DNA from: an uncultured Cohaesibacter sp.
GTDB lineage: Bacteria > Pseudomonadota > Alphaproteobacteria > Rhizobiales > Cohaesibacteraceae
NCBI RefSeq assembly: GCF_963677725.1
Contig: NZ_OY782507.1
Span: forward strand, 4,508,171-4,572,170
Direction: 5' to 3'
Length of the DNA stretch: 64,000 nt
Of the stretch, positions 27,170-36,017 are shown piece after piece. Positions within the stretch are counted from its first letter, which is position 1. Every line of letters starts with the position of its first letter. The notes under the pieces were generated by a model. The model was given only the letters and a program-made list of their open reading frames with translations, was not told where the DNA came from and did no database searches. Position numbers and translations under genes: made by a program.

Positions 27170-29098
27170 ATGGTGCAAACACCCAAAGTCGCTGCCCCGA
27201 CAGCCGAAAAGATCGGTCGTGTCGATGCAGAGGCTTCTGCAATGCAAACCCTGCGCAATCTCTGGCCATATATCTGGCCGTCAGACCGAGTGGATCTGAA
27301 GCGACGCGTGGCGCTTGCCATTACTGCTTTGTTGATCGGCAAGGTCATCAATGTTCTCACACCCTATTTCTTCAAATGGGCAACCGATGCGCTGGCGAAC
27401 CCGTCTGCACCTGATGGCGTGGGGGTGACCGCTTGGCTGGCGATGCCGATCTTTTTGGTTGTCGCCTATGGGGTGGGGCGGATCGTCAATGTTGCCTTCG
27501 ATCAGACCCGCGATGCGCTGTTTGCCCGGGTTGGGCAACATGCGGTGCGCAATCTGTCCTATGAAACCTTCGAACATATGCATCGTCTTTCTCTGCGCTT
27601 TCACTTGCAGCGGCGGACCGGTGCTTTGTCGCGGATCATCGAACGCGGCACCCGTGCCATCGAAGGTGTGGTGCGTCACACGATCCTGCATGCAATTCCA
27701 ACCTTGATGCAATTTGTCCTGATGGCAGGTGTCATCGCTTATGAGTTTGACTTTGTCTTTGTGATCATTGTGGTGGTGATGATCTCGCTCTATGTCGGTT
27801 TCACCATCAAGGTGACCTCATGGCGAATCGATATCCGACGCAAGATGAACGAGTCCGACAATGAAGCGACGTCGAAAGCTGTCGACAGTCTGCTGAATTT
27901 CGAGACGGTGAAATATTTCGGGAACGAGAAGCTGGAAGCAGCCCGGTTCGATCAGTCCATGGCTGGCTATCAGGTGTCTGCGATCAAGACCTGGGTTTCT
28001 TTGGCTTGGCTCAATTTTGGTCAGGCGGCGATCTTCTCTGCCTGCATGGCGCTTTGCATGGGGCTGTCGGCCTGGGGCGTGATGAAGGGCGAGAACACGG
28101 TCGGCGATTTCGTCCTGATCAATGCGCTGCTGATGCAGCTGGCACCGCCATTGAACTTCTTTGGGTCGATGCATCGCGAGATCAAGCAGGGGCTGGTGGA
28201 TCTGGAAGCCATGTTCGAGCTTATGCGTCAACCTGAAGAAGTGCAGGACAAACCGGATGCGAAGCGCTTGGCCGTTGATGGCGGGTCTGTTCGCTTTGAT
28301 AATGTCCGCTTCCATTACGATGCCGATCGTCCCATCCTCAAGGGCATCAGCTTTGAGGTGCCTGCGGGCAAGACCGTGGCGATTGTCGGGCCATCGGGTG
28401 CGGGCAAATCGACCATCTCACGGCTGCTGTTCCGATTTTATGATGTGATCGATGGCTCGATCAGCATTGACGGACAGGACTTGCGAGCTGTGCAACAGGA
28501 CAGCCTGAGAGCCCAGATCGGGATGGTGCCGCAGGATACGGTTCTGTTCAACGAGACGTTGCTCTATAATATCGGGTATGGCCGCCCCGATGCGGCGCGT
28601 TCCGAGATCGAAGAAGCAGCGCGGATGGCTCAGGTGTCTGATTTCATCGCCAGCCTGCCCAAGGGGTTCGATACCGAGGTGGGCGAGCGGGGATTGAAAT
28701 TGTCCGGTGGTGAGAAGCAGCGTGTGGCGATTGCCCGGACCATTCTGAAGGCACCGCCGATCCTCGTGCTTGACGAAGCGACCTCAGCGCTCGACAGCCA
28801 CACGGAGCAGGAAATCCAGTCGGCGCTCGATGAGGTCTCCAACAACCGCACAACCCTTGTTATTGCCCACCGCCTGTCGACGGTGATCAATGCCGATGAG
28901 ATTATCGTGCTCGAAGCAGGGCGCATCCGAGAGCGCGGACGTCACGCTGAGTTGCTTGAGAAGAAGGGGCTCTATGCCTCGATGTGGGATCGTCAGCGCG
29001 AAGCCAGTGAGGCGGAAGAGAAATTGCGCAAGGCCGTTGATCTCGAGCGGCAGGGTTATGGCTCTGTTCCTGCCGATGAGACAGAGTTGGCGGAATAA
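27170..29098 (+). CDS. Atm1-type ABC exporter (fused permease and ATPase)
   Basis: A 642-residue half-transporter. Six membrane segments lie in about residues 40-330, with NVLTPYFFKWATDAL near the first as in bacterial Atm1 proteins. The nucleotide-binding domain has Walker A GPSGAGKST, signature LSGGEKQRV and Walker B ILVLDEAT. Bacterial Atm1 homologues export glutathione-conjugated metals or glutathione persulfides. The adjacent Cys-rich ArsR gene supports a metal or thiol-stress role. The start at 27170 follows AGGACCAAATC. Confidence 0.92.
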   Translation: MVQTPKVAAPTAEKIGRVDAEASAMQTLRNLWPYIWPSDRVDLKRRVALAITALLIGKVINVLTPYFFKWATDALANPSAPDGVGVTAWLAMPIFLVVAYGVGRIVNVAFDQTRDALFARVGQHAVRNLSYETFEHMHRLSLRFHLQRRTGALSRIIERGTRAIEGVVRHTILHAIPTLMQFVLMAGVIAYEFDFVFVIIVVVMISLYVGFTIKVTSWRIDIRRKMNESDNEATSKAVDSLLNFETVKYFGNEKLEAARFDQSMAGYQVSAIKTWVSLAWLNFGQAAIFSACMALCMGLSAWGVMKGENTVGDFVLINALLMQLAPPLNFFGSMHREIKQGLVDLEAMFELMRQPEEVQDKPDAKRLAVDGGSVRFDNVRFHYDADRPILKGISFEVPAGKTVAIVGPSGAGKSTISRLLFRFYDVIDGSISIDGQDLRAVQQDSLRAQIGMVPQDTVLFNETLLYNIGYGRPDAARSEIEEAARMAQVSDFIASLPKGFDTEVGERGLKLSGGEKQRVAIARTILKAPPILVLDEATSALDSHTEQEIQSALDEVSNNRTTLVIAHRLSTVINADEIIVLEAGRIRERGRHAELLEKKGLYASMWDRQREASEAEEKLRKAVDLERQGYGSVPADETELAE

Positions 29099-29122
29099 AT
29101 TATGGAACCTATTTTTTGTCGT

Positions 29123-29283
29123 GAGTCATTTCAAAGACTTGGGGCATGGTTCTGAGAGTTTGATTCTGGATTTTTGAGAGTTTGATTCAACAAGTTCAGA
29201 CATTGAATCAGCGCGTTGAGACTTTGAATCGCCTTGCTCACAAACTGATTCACGGGACGCGAATGAGACTCAGGATTTGATTC
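29123..29283. repeat. Array of GANTC sites with 21-bp period
   Basis: Eight GANTC sequences start at 29123, 29162, 29184, 29205, 29226, 29247, 29267 and 29279. From 29162 to 29267 the spacing is 22, 21, 21, 21 and 20 bases. The units are degenerate copies: GAGAGTTTGATTC occurs at 29154 and again at 29176, and GAGACTTTGAATC at 29218 differs at two positions. GANTC is the target of the alphaproteobacterial cell-cycle methylase CcrM. No gene covers the array. Confidence 0.85.
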
Positions 29284-29314
29284 TTATTTTGCCTCTAACT
29301 GGTTGTCATAAAAC

Positions 29315-29355
29315 AAAAAAAAGCCCCGGATGGCTGCTGCCGTCCGGGGCTTTTT
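29315..29355. terminator. Bidirectional terminator between Atm1 gene and SDR gene
   Basis: AAAAAAGCCCCGGA (29317-29330) pairs with TCCGGGGCTTTTT (29343-29355), with a loop around TGGCTGCTGCCG. A and T tracts flank it, so it can serve both converging transcripts. Confidence 0.92.
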
Positions 29356-29368
29356 GATGTCTGTTTGA

Positions 29369-30121
29369 TTAGCTGATGACTGGATGGTCGTAGCTCTTCC
29401 AACTGCGTGTCGGGAAATCATAGAGCTGGCCATTCTTGTCACAGTCCGGCACTAGGCAGTCGACGATGAAGGGGGCGACTTCGCTTGGATGTGGCACGGT
29501 CATCGGGTCTTCACCGGGGATGGCTTTGGCGCGCATGCCGGTGCGGGTGCCGCCGGGATTGAAGCTGTTGACCCTGAGACTGGTCTGCCTGACCTCGCCT
29601 GCATAGGTACGGACCATGGCTTCAAGGCCGGCCTTCGATACGCTATAGACACCCCAAAAGGGTTTGCATTTATGGGCTGCGCTCGAACTCATGAAGAGGG
29701 CGCGGCCGGCATCGGACTGACGCAACAGCGGATCGAGGGAGCGGATCAGACGCCAGTTGGCGGTCAGGTTGACACCGAGCACCTTGTCCCAGTCCTTGGT
29801 GGGGTTGGCGTGGCCAATCGGGGTGATTGCCCCGAGCAGACCAGCATTGCCCAACAGGATGTCGAGCTTGCCCCAGCGTTCATAGATGGCAGCGCCCAGA
29901 CGATCGATCGCATCATAATCCATCAGGTCGAGGGGCACCAAAGTCGTTGATCCGTCGAAAGCTTGAATGGCATCATCCAGCTCTTCCAGTGCGCCGACAG
30001 TTTTGGCGATTGCAATGATGTGGGCGCCTTCACGCGCGAGCGCGAGGGCGGCTTGCCAGCCGATGCCGCGGGACGCGCCGGTAACGACGGCGATGCGACC
30101 TTCAAGGCGTTTTTCAGTCAT
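29369..30121 (-). CDS. SDR-family NAD(P)-dependent oxidoreductase
   Basis: A 250-residue short-chain dehydrogenase. The cofactor motif TGASRGIG is at residues 14-21, LGNAG replaces the usual NNAG, and the catalytic YSVSK motif is present. A Pro-Gly-Gly loop (NSFNPGGTRTGMR) follows. The substrate is unknown. It lies 36 bp after purF on the same strand, as in many Rhizobiales, and is probably co-transcribed with it. The terminator at 29315-29355 closes the unit. Confidence 0.9.
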   Translation of the reverse strand: MTEKRLEGRIAVVTGASRGIGWQAALALAREGAHIIAIAKTVGALEELDDAIQAFDGSTTLVPLDLMDYDAIDRLGAAIYERWGKLDILLGNAGLLGAITPIGHANPTKDWDKVLGVNLTANWRLIRSLDPLLRQSDAGRALFMSSSAAHKCKPFWGVYSVSKAGLEAMVRTYAGEVRQTSLRVNSFNPGGTRTGMRAKAIPGEDPMTVPHPSEVAPFIVDCLVPDCDKNGQLYDFPTRSWKSYDHPVIS

Positions 30122-30157
30122 GAGATGGCCTTTCCTTGGAGAGGGTGCTGTCCGGGC

Positions 30158-31654
30158 TTAGTCTTTGAGCAGACCGCCGCCGCGATGATTTTCCGCGCCA
30201 TCCACATCGACCAACTCGGTCGGATAGTCTCCGGTGAAGCAATGGTCGGTAAATTGCGGGGCCTCATTGTTGCGGCCTTCAAAGCCACAGGCCCGATAGA
30301 CGCCATCAATGGAAATGAAGCCCAGAGAATCGGCGCTGATATAGTCGCGCATGCCTTTAAGGTCATATTGCGCGGCGAGAAGCTTTTTGCGGTCCGGGGT
30401 ATCGATGCCGTAATAATCGGAATGGGTGATAGGCGGGCTTGCCAGCAGCATATGCACTTCCTTGGCACCGGCATCACGCATCATCTGAACGATCTTGGTG
30501 GATGTCGTGCCGCGTACCAGGCTGTCATCGACCAGAACGATCTTCTTGCCCTCGACTTGCGAGCGATTGGCGGAATGCTTCAGGCGAACGCCAAGGGCGC
30601 GGATCTGTTGGGACGGTTCAATGAAGGTCCGGCCGACATAGTGGTTTCGCACGATGCCGAGTTCAAACGGGATGCCGGTTTCCTGCGCATAGCCAAGCGC
30701 GGCGGGCACGCCGGAATCGGGGACCGGGACCACCACATCCACATCAAGGGGCAATTCCCTGGCCAGTTCACGGCCCAGATTTTTGCGTACATCGTAAACC
30801 GAGCGACCGCCGATGACCGAGTCGGGACGAGAGAAATAGATATACTCAAAGATGTCGAGACGAGCCGGTTTTTCCGGGAAAGGGTGATAGGACTGAATCC
30901 CCTCATCGGTGCAGACGACGACTTCGCCATTTTCAACATCGCGGACAAAGTGTGCGCCGATCATGTCCAATGCACAGGTCTCAGACGCCAATACCGGTGA
31001 GCCATTGAGGTCACCCAGTACGAGCGGGCGGATGCCGTGCGGGTCGCGCGCTCCGATCAGCTTCTTGCGGGTGAGGGCGACCAGAGCATAGCCACCTTCC
31101 ATCTGACGGATTGCATCAATGAAGCGATCAACGATGTTGTTTTCGCGGCTTTTGGCGATGAGTTGCAGAACAACTTCCGAATCGGAGTTGGACTGGAAAA
31201 TTGCGCCGCGCTTGATCAGCGACTTGCGCAGGGTCATGGCGTTGGTAAACTGGCCATTATGGGCAACAGCGATGCCGCCGCCTTCCAACTCGGCAAACAG
31301 CGGCTGAATGTTGCGCAGGGCCGCACCACCAGCTGTTGAATAGCGGTTATGGCCGATAGAGGCTGAACCGGGCAGGCGTTCCATCACCGAGGCGTTGGAG
31401 AAATTGTCGCCCACAAGGCCGAACCTGCGTTCCAGATGGAAATGGTGGCCGTCATAGGTTGCGATGCCTGCTGCTTCCTGACCGCGATGCTGGAGGGCGT
31501 GAAGCCCCAGAGCGGTCAGGGCCGAAGCGTCCTCTACATTGTAAACACCGAACACACCGCATTCCTCGTGCAGTGTATCTCCTTCCAGATTCCAATCTTC
31601 ATCCTGATCCCGCAAGACGCTTTGAGGATCGATCTGTGAGTTGTTTTTTTGCAT
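30158..31654 (-). CDS. purF: Amidophosphoribosyltransferase
   Basis: A 498-residue enzyme for the first committed step of purine synthesis, making 5-phosphoribosylamine from PRPP and glutamine. A propeptide of 31 residues precedes the catalytic Cys32 in HEECGVFGVYNVEDA, typical of the self-cleaved PurF class. HRGQEAAGI and the PRPP-binding VDDSLVRGTTS motif follow. The ATG at 31654 is used; an upstream extension to 31726 shows no family similarity. It ends a minus-strand run with cvpA 275 bp upstream, an association conserved since E. coli (cvpA-purF). Confidence 0.96.
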   Translation of the reverse strand: MQKNNSQIDPQSVLRDQDEDWNLEGDTLHEECGVFGVYNVEDASALTALGLHALQHRGQEAAGIATYDGHHFHLERRFGLVGDNFSNASVMERLPGSASIGHNRYSTAGGAALRNIQPLFAELEGGGIAVAHNGQFTNAMTLRKSLIKRGAIFQSNSDSEVVLQLIAKSRENNIVDRFIDAIRQMEGGYALVALTRKKLIGARDPHGIRPLVLGDLNGSPVLASETCALDMIGAHFVRDVENGEVVVCTDEGIQSYHPFPEKPARLDIFEYIYFSRPDSVIGGRSVYDVRKNLGRELARELPLDVDVVVPVPDSGVPAALGYAQETGIPFELGIVRNHYVGRTFIEPSQQIRALGVRLKHSANRSQVEGKKIVLVDDSLVRGTTSTKIVQMMRDAGAKEVHMLLASPPITHSDYYGIDTPDRKKLLAAQYDLKGMRDYISADSLGFISIDGVYRACGFEGRNNEAPQFTDHCFTGDYPTELVDVDGAENHRGGGLLKD

Positions 31655-31929
31655 CGGATTGTACTTCTCAATCTGGGCGCTAGGATTTGAGGCGCGGGAA
31701 TGTCCGTTTTTCGACTTCGAGCACAAGTCCGGTGGCGGGGCCGCTGGCGGACTAGTGCTCTGATGTTCAGAGCATCCCTAGCTGGTTTGAGCACAAAAGG
31801 GATGCACCAAGCAGTAAAACGACGAATGGCGGGATGCGACCCGCCAATTCTTTCTTTCTTCCTGTAGCACAGACAGACGCTTTCGTCAGCCATGCATGGA
31901 GTATCGCGACCATTTGGTCGTCGTCAGCA

Positions 31930-32535
31930 TCAATTCTTGCTGTTTGAACTGATCAGATTGTCCAGAGCGTTGCTTTCGCCTGATTTGTAACTGGTATTCT
32001 CGTCGCCAGTCAGACCTTGGCGGCGCTGCTTGAGTTTTTCCAGCAGCTGCTCTTCGGGGTCCTCGGGCAACAAGCCGATCAGTTTGTCGCCAATCTGGTT
32101 CAGCAAGGGCTTTACTTTGGCCTGTGCAATCCAGTTGGGTTGGCGATCTTCCGGCTGGAACCAGTTGAACATGATCATCGCGACCGCCATCAGAATGGCT
32201 CCGCGGGCAGCACCAAAGACAAAGCCCAGCGTGCGATCCAGTGCGCCGATGCGACTGTCGAGCACGAAGTCAGAAATCTGGATGGTGATAAAGGATACGA
32301 CGATCAGGGTGATCAGGAAAATGCCCAGAGCCGTTGCCGCCTGCGCGACCAAAGGCTGCGGCAGGTAGGTTTTGACAAAGGGAAGGGCCTGATCGAACAG
32401 ATAGATGGTCGCAATGGCAGCAGCAACCCAGGCGCCAATGGAAAGGACCTCGCGCACGAAGCCACGGATCATGGCCAGGAATGCGGAAATCAACAAGACG
32501 ATGAGAAAAATCCCGTCGAGGAGTGTGATGGGCAT
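31930..32535 (-). CDS. cvpA: CvpA family membrane protein
   Basis: A 201-residue protein with four hydrophobic segments in its first 145 residues and a hydrophilic tail. MPITLLDGIFLIVLLISAF, then GFVREVLSIGAWVAA, and later DRTLGFVFGAARGA are the CvpA signature. CvpA was named for colicin V production and has since been linked to envelope stress tolerance. It precedes purF on the same strand. Confidence 0.93.
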   Translation of the reverse strand: MPITLLDGIFLIVLLISAFLAMIRGFVREVLSIGAWVAAAIATIYLFDQALPFVKTYLPQPLVAQAATALGIFLITLIVVSFITIQISDFVLDSRIGALDRTLGFVFGAARGAILMAVAMIMFNWFQPEDRQPNWIAQAKVKPLLNQIGDKLIGLLPEDPEEQLLEKLKQRRQGLTGDENTSYKSGESNALDNLISSNSKN

Positions 32536-32752
32536 CGGAAATCCATCCTGTTATTGAGCCATGCACGAATCCTGCATGGATGGCGGATCCGGCGTCTTTC
32601 GCGTTTGCTTGTTTCTATAGGGCCATGAAGGGGGCAAGAGCAAGGCCTTTTGCGCAACTTATGCGCCTGTTCTGACATCAAGGCCCAATATCTGCCCATC
32701 GGTGCGTCCTTGCTGCAACAAGCCGTAACGATAGGGTGGGCATTGTTCTCTC

Positions 32753-34150
32753 CTAATCATCACTTTCGCTCAGATTCGATCCAGCGGCGATGCGGGCCAC
32801 CAGATCAGACAGTGTTTCAAGGCTGGTCAGGGCCAACTCTGCTGATTTGGTTGCTTTGAGCGAGGCTTCTGGCACGGATGCGCTGGAAAAACCGAGCTTG
32901 GCCGATTCCTTGATCCGGGCGGCAGAATGAGAGACCGGGCGGATGGCGCCCGAGAGGCTGATTTCGCCAAAATAGACCGCTTCGGACGGGAGTGCGACCC
33001 CGGCAAGCGAGGAAACCAGCGCGGCAGCCACCGCCAGATCAGCCGCCGGTTCGGTAATTTTCATGCCGCCTGCGACATTGAGATAGACATCATGGCTGGA
33101 GAGCCTGACACCGCAATGGGCGTCGAGTACGGCCAGCACCATGGCAAGGCGGCTGGAATCCCACCCCACAACCGCGCGGCGCGGGGTGCCAAGGGGAGAT
33201 TGGGCAACAAGAGCCTGGATTTCCACCAGCAACGGGCGGGAGCCTTCCATTCCCGCAAAGACCGCAGCCCCCGGTGTGGACAGATTGCGCTCACCCAAAA
33301 ACATGGCAGAGGGGTTGGCAACTTGCGACAGGCCGCCGCCGGTCATCTCAAACACGCCGATTTCATCCGTTGGGCCAAAACGGTTCTTGATCGCGCGCAG
33401 AATACGGAATTGATGGCCGGAATCGCCTTCAAACTGCATCACGCCATCGACCATATGTTCCACAACGCGTGGGCCCGCAATCTGGCCATCCTTGGTGACA
33501 TGGCCCACCAGTATGACAGCCGCGCCGGTTTGTTTGGCATAGCGAATCATGGCCTGCGCCGAAGCGCGGACCTGAGTGACTGTGCCGGGCGCGCTGTCGG
33601 CACTGTCTGTCCAGAGGGTCTGGATGGAATCGATCACCACCATGTCCGGTGCCGGTCCTGCGGTGAGGGTGGCAAGAATGTCTTCAACGCTGGTTTCGGC
33701 CGCCAGCTCCACCTTGGCCTTTGCCAGTCCGAGGCGGGAGGCACGCAGGCGGACCTGATCGATCGCCTCTTCACCGGAAATATAGATCACCCGATGGCCC
33801 CGATGGGCGAGGGCGGCAGAAGCCTGAATGAGCAAGGTCGATTTGCCGATTCCCGGATCCCCCCCAAGCAGCAGGACCGAGCCTTTGACGAACCCACCGC
33901 CCGTGACGCGGTCAAGCTCGCTGACCCCGGTCTCAATGCGGGGGGCGGGCTTTTCCTGTCCGGACAGGGATACCAGCTCAACGATGCGGCCCGATTTGCC
34001 CCGCACCGTACGGGGTGAGCCGCCAATGCCTGCGCTTTCAACTTCCTCGCTGATCGAGTTCCACTCGCCACAGGATTCGCATTTTCCGGCCCAGCGGTTG
34101 GTGACAGCGCCGCAGGATTGGCAGACGAAGTTGGATTTCTTGCGGGCCAT
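32753..34150 (-). CDS. radA: DNA repair protein RadA
   Basis: A 465-residue RecA-related ATPase. The N-terminal zinc finger has Cys10, Cys13, Cys24 and Cys27. Walker A GDPGIGKST is near residues 97-105, the RadA-specific KNRFG motif follows, and a Lon-like C-terminal domain ends the protein. RadA promotes branch migration and processing of recombination intermediates. It sits between alr and cvpA on the minus strand, a common alphaproteobacterial order. Confidence 0.96.
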   Translation of the reverse strand: MARKKSNFVCQSCGAVTNRWAGKCESCGEWNSISEEVESAGIGGSPRTVRGKSGRIVELVSLSGQEKPAPRIETGVSELDRVTGGGFVKGSVLLLGGDPGIGKSTLLIQASAALAHRGHRVIYISGEEAIDQVRLRASRLGLAKAKVELAAETSVEDILATLTAGPAPDMVVIDSIQTLWTDSADSAPGTVTQVRASAQAMIRYAKQTGAAVILVGHVTKDGQIAGPRVVEHMVDGVMQFEGDSGHQFRILRAIKNRFGPTDEIGVFEMTGGGLSQVANPSAMFLGERNLSTPGAAVFAGMEGSRPLLVEIQALVAQSPLGTPRRAVVGWDSSRLAMVLAVLDAHCGVRLSSHDVYLNVAGGMKITEPAADLAVAAALVSSLAGVALPSEAVYFGEISLSGAIRPVSHSAARIKESAKLGFSSASVPEASLKATKSAELALTSLETLSDLVARIAAGSNLSESDD

Positions 34151-34226
34151 TGAGATGTCCTTGGAGGCTTTGGCTTTGGCTCTGATTTGGAATTGGCCAC
34201 AGACTAGTCCGGGCCAATTGTCTGGC

Positions 34227-35393
34227 CTACAGATAGCTGCGATAGGCCCTTGGGCCGAGGCTTGTCAGTAACTCATAATCGATGGTGCCAGCGATTTCTG
34301 CGACGTCCGAAATCGAAATGTTCGGGCCGAACATTTCCACCAGATTGCCTGGTTTGGTCAGCTCTTCAGGGATGTCGGTGACGTCGATGATGATCAGGTC
34401 CATGGTGACCCGGCCAATGATCGGTGCGCGATGCCCTGCAATCCAGACGGAAGCCCCCTTCGCCTCATCCGAGCTGCCTGCCGCGCGGAAATAACCGTCC
34501 GCATATCCGACACAAAGGGTGGCAAGGCGGCTGTCTCGCTTGGTGACTTCCTGGGCGCCGTAACTGACAGACCAGCCTTCAGGCACCTTGCGGGTGGACA
34601 AAATGCGGCTTTCATAGGTGGCAACCACCTTCATAGGGTTGGGCGCATCATTGACCGCCTGACCGCCATATAGAGCGATGCCGGGTCGCAAAAGGTCGAA
34701 ATGATAGTCGGGTCCCAGGAAGATCCCCGCCGAATTGGCAAAGGATGCAGGAACGGAGGGGAAGCATGCGCGGATGGTGCTAAAGCGTTCAAGCTGAGCG
34801 CGATTTTGCGGGTGGTCCGGTGTATCGGCGCAGGCCAGATGGCTCATGATCAGGGTCAGCTCGAAATTAGGCGGTGTCTTGGCCCAGCGTTCCGACAGGC
34901 CATGGGCGGCCTTGACGCTGAGGCCCATGCGGTTCATGCCAGTGTCGAAATGGAGCGCGCAGGGCATGGAAAGCGCCAGTTTTTCGCAATAGGCCTGCCA
35001 GAGTTCTATTTCTTCATAAGAGCCGAGCACGGGGCGCAGGCTGTGGGCACAAAAATAGCCGAGCGCTTCATCGCTCAAGTCGCCGACCAGACCATTCAAC
35101 ACATAAATCGCAGCGTCAGGCAGCAGGGAGCGGACCCGTTCGCCTTCGCGCGGCTGGGCGACGAAAAAGGTGTCGCATCCGGCTTCAGACAAGGCGGTGG
35201 CGGCCTGTTCGAGCCCGGTGCCATAGGCATCGGCCTTGATGACGGCAGAGCAGGCGGCTTTGTCGCTTTGGCTCGCAAGGAAACGATAATTGTCCACCAA
35301 GGCGGCAAGGTCGATGGTCAGCAGGCTGCCTGCGGTCGCTTCGCTCTGGGCGGCGGTGAAGGCATGATGAGGCGATGGCTGCATTCTGGTCAT
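34227..35393 (-). CDS. alr: Alanine racemase
   Basis: A 388-residue PLP enzyme that makes D-alanine for peptidoglycan. The PLP lysine is Lys53 in AVIKADAYGTG, and the second catalytic residue is the Tyr of the SVSYGAQEV motif. FDTGMNRMG and GRVTMDLIIIDVT are also present. The ATG at 35393 is used, though an in-frame ATG lies three codons later. The N-terminal 20 residues are variable. radA begins 76 bp downstream. Confidence 0.94.
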   Translation of the reverse strand: MTRMQPSPHHAFTAAQSEATAGSLLTIDLAALVDNYRFLASQSDKAACSAVIKADAYGTGLEQAATALSEAGCDTFFVAQPREGERVRSLLPDAAIYVLNGLVGDLSDEALGYFCAHSLRPVLGSYEEIELWQAYCEKLALSMPCALHFDTGMNRMGLSVKAAHGLSERWAKTPPNFELTLIMSHLACADTPDHPQNRAQLERFSTIRACFPSVPASFANSAGIFLGPDYHFDLLRPGIALYGGQAVNDAPNPMKVVATYESRILSTRKVPEGWSVSYGAQEVTKRDSRLATLCVGYADGYFRAAGSSDEAKGASVWIAGHRAPIIGRVTMDLIIIDVTDIPEELTKPGNLVEMFGPNISISDVAEIAGTIDYELLTSLGPRAYRSYL

Positions 35394-35556
35394 GATCGGG
35401 TCTTTGAAGAATCGGCTCTATCGAGCGGGTGAATAAAGAGGAGCAGAAGGCCACAGCTTGCGCAAAAGCTGCTTGCAAGGCAAGGGCTTGTTCACTGCAT
35501 CGGTGATGCTTTGCACATGAGCGCGGGCGGATTGGTCGAGCATCACGCTTGCGGTG

Positions 35557-35841
35557 TTACGGCCTTGCTTGTTGCCTGGCCTGCTCTTGCCGCTTGCCTA
35601 TACGCAGATAATGCAGCTCGCGGACGAAGCGTAGGGTGGGTTTGACGCCAAACAGAACCGATCCTAAGAGAAAACACCATGTGCCCGCATCTACCCAGCT
35701 CTGGTAGAAGAACATCACCGAGCCAACAACGAACAACAGGGCGGCCATTAAGTCGACTGTTGTATAGGCAAGCTCATATAGCGAATAGACTTCGCGGTGG
35801 TCGTAAGATTGTGAGGGTGCGTCGTGCTGGAATAACTTCAT
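35557..35841 (-). CDS. YrhK-domain small membrane protein
   Basis: A 94-residue protein with two hydrophobic segments. The pattern YELAYTTVDLMAALLFVVGS followed by FLLGSVLFGVKPTLRFVREL matches the YrhK domain (PF14145 as I recall it), whose function is unknown. The ATG at 35841 gives MKLFQHDAPSQSYD; the frame extends to 35925 without family features. It lies between dnaB and alr, about 160 bp from each. Confidence 0.75.
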   Translation of the reverse strand: MKLFQHDAPSQSYDHREVYSLYELAYTTVDLMAALLFVVGSVMFFYQSWVDAGTWCFLLGSVLFGVKPTLRFVRELHYLRIGKRQEQARQQARP

Positions 35842-36017
35842 GAAGGCTCTGCTTTCCAATCGATTGATCATGAGGGCATGACGGTACATGCTCCATGAAT
35901 TGGGAATGAGTATGGTGCACAGCAAGGGGCTGAGCGCTTGTTGTATCCGATTGGAGCTGCATGAATAAGGGCAGAATGCTCACGGTCTGGCGCGTATGCC
36001 AGCACAGGCGAATGAGC

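Noticed and set aside
32927-34018. 363-codon open frame antisense to radA
   Set aside because: RadA motifs fully explain the minus strand. The plus-strand translation is low-complexity and unlike any family.
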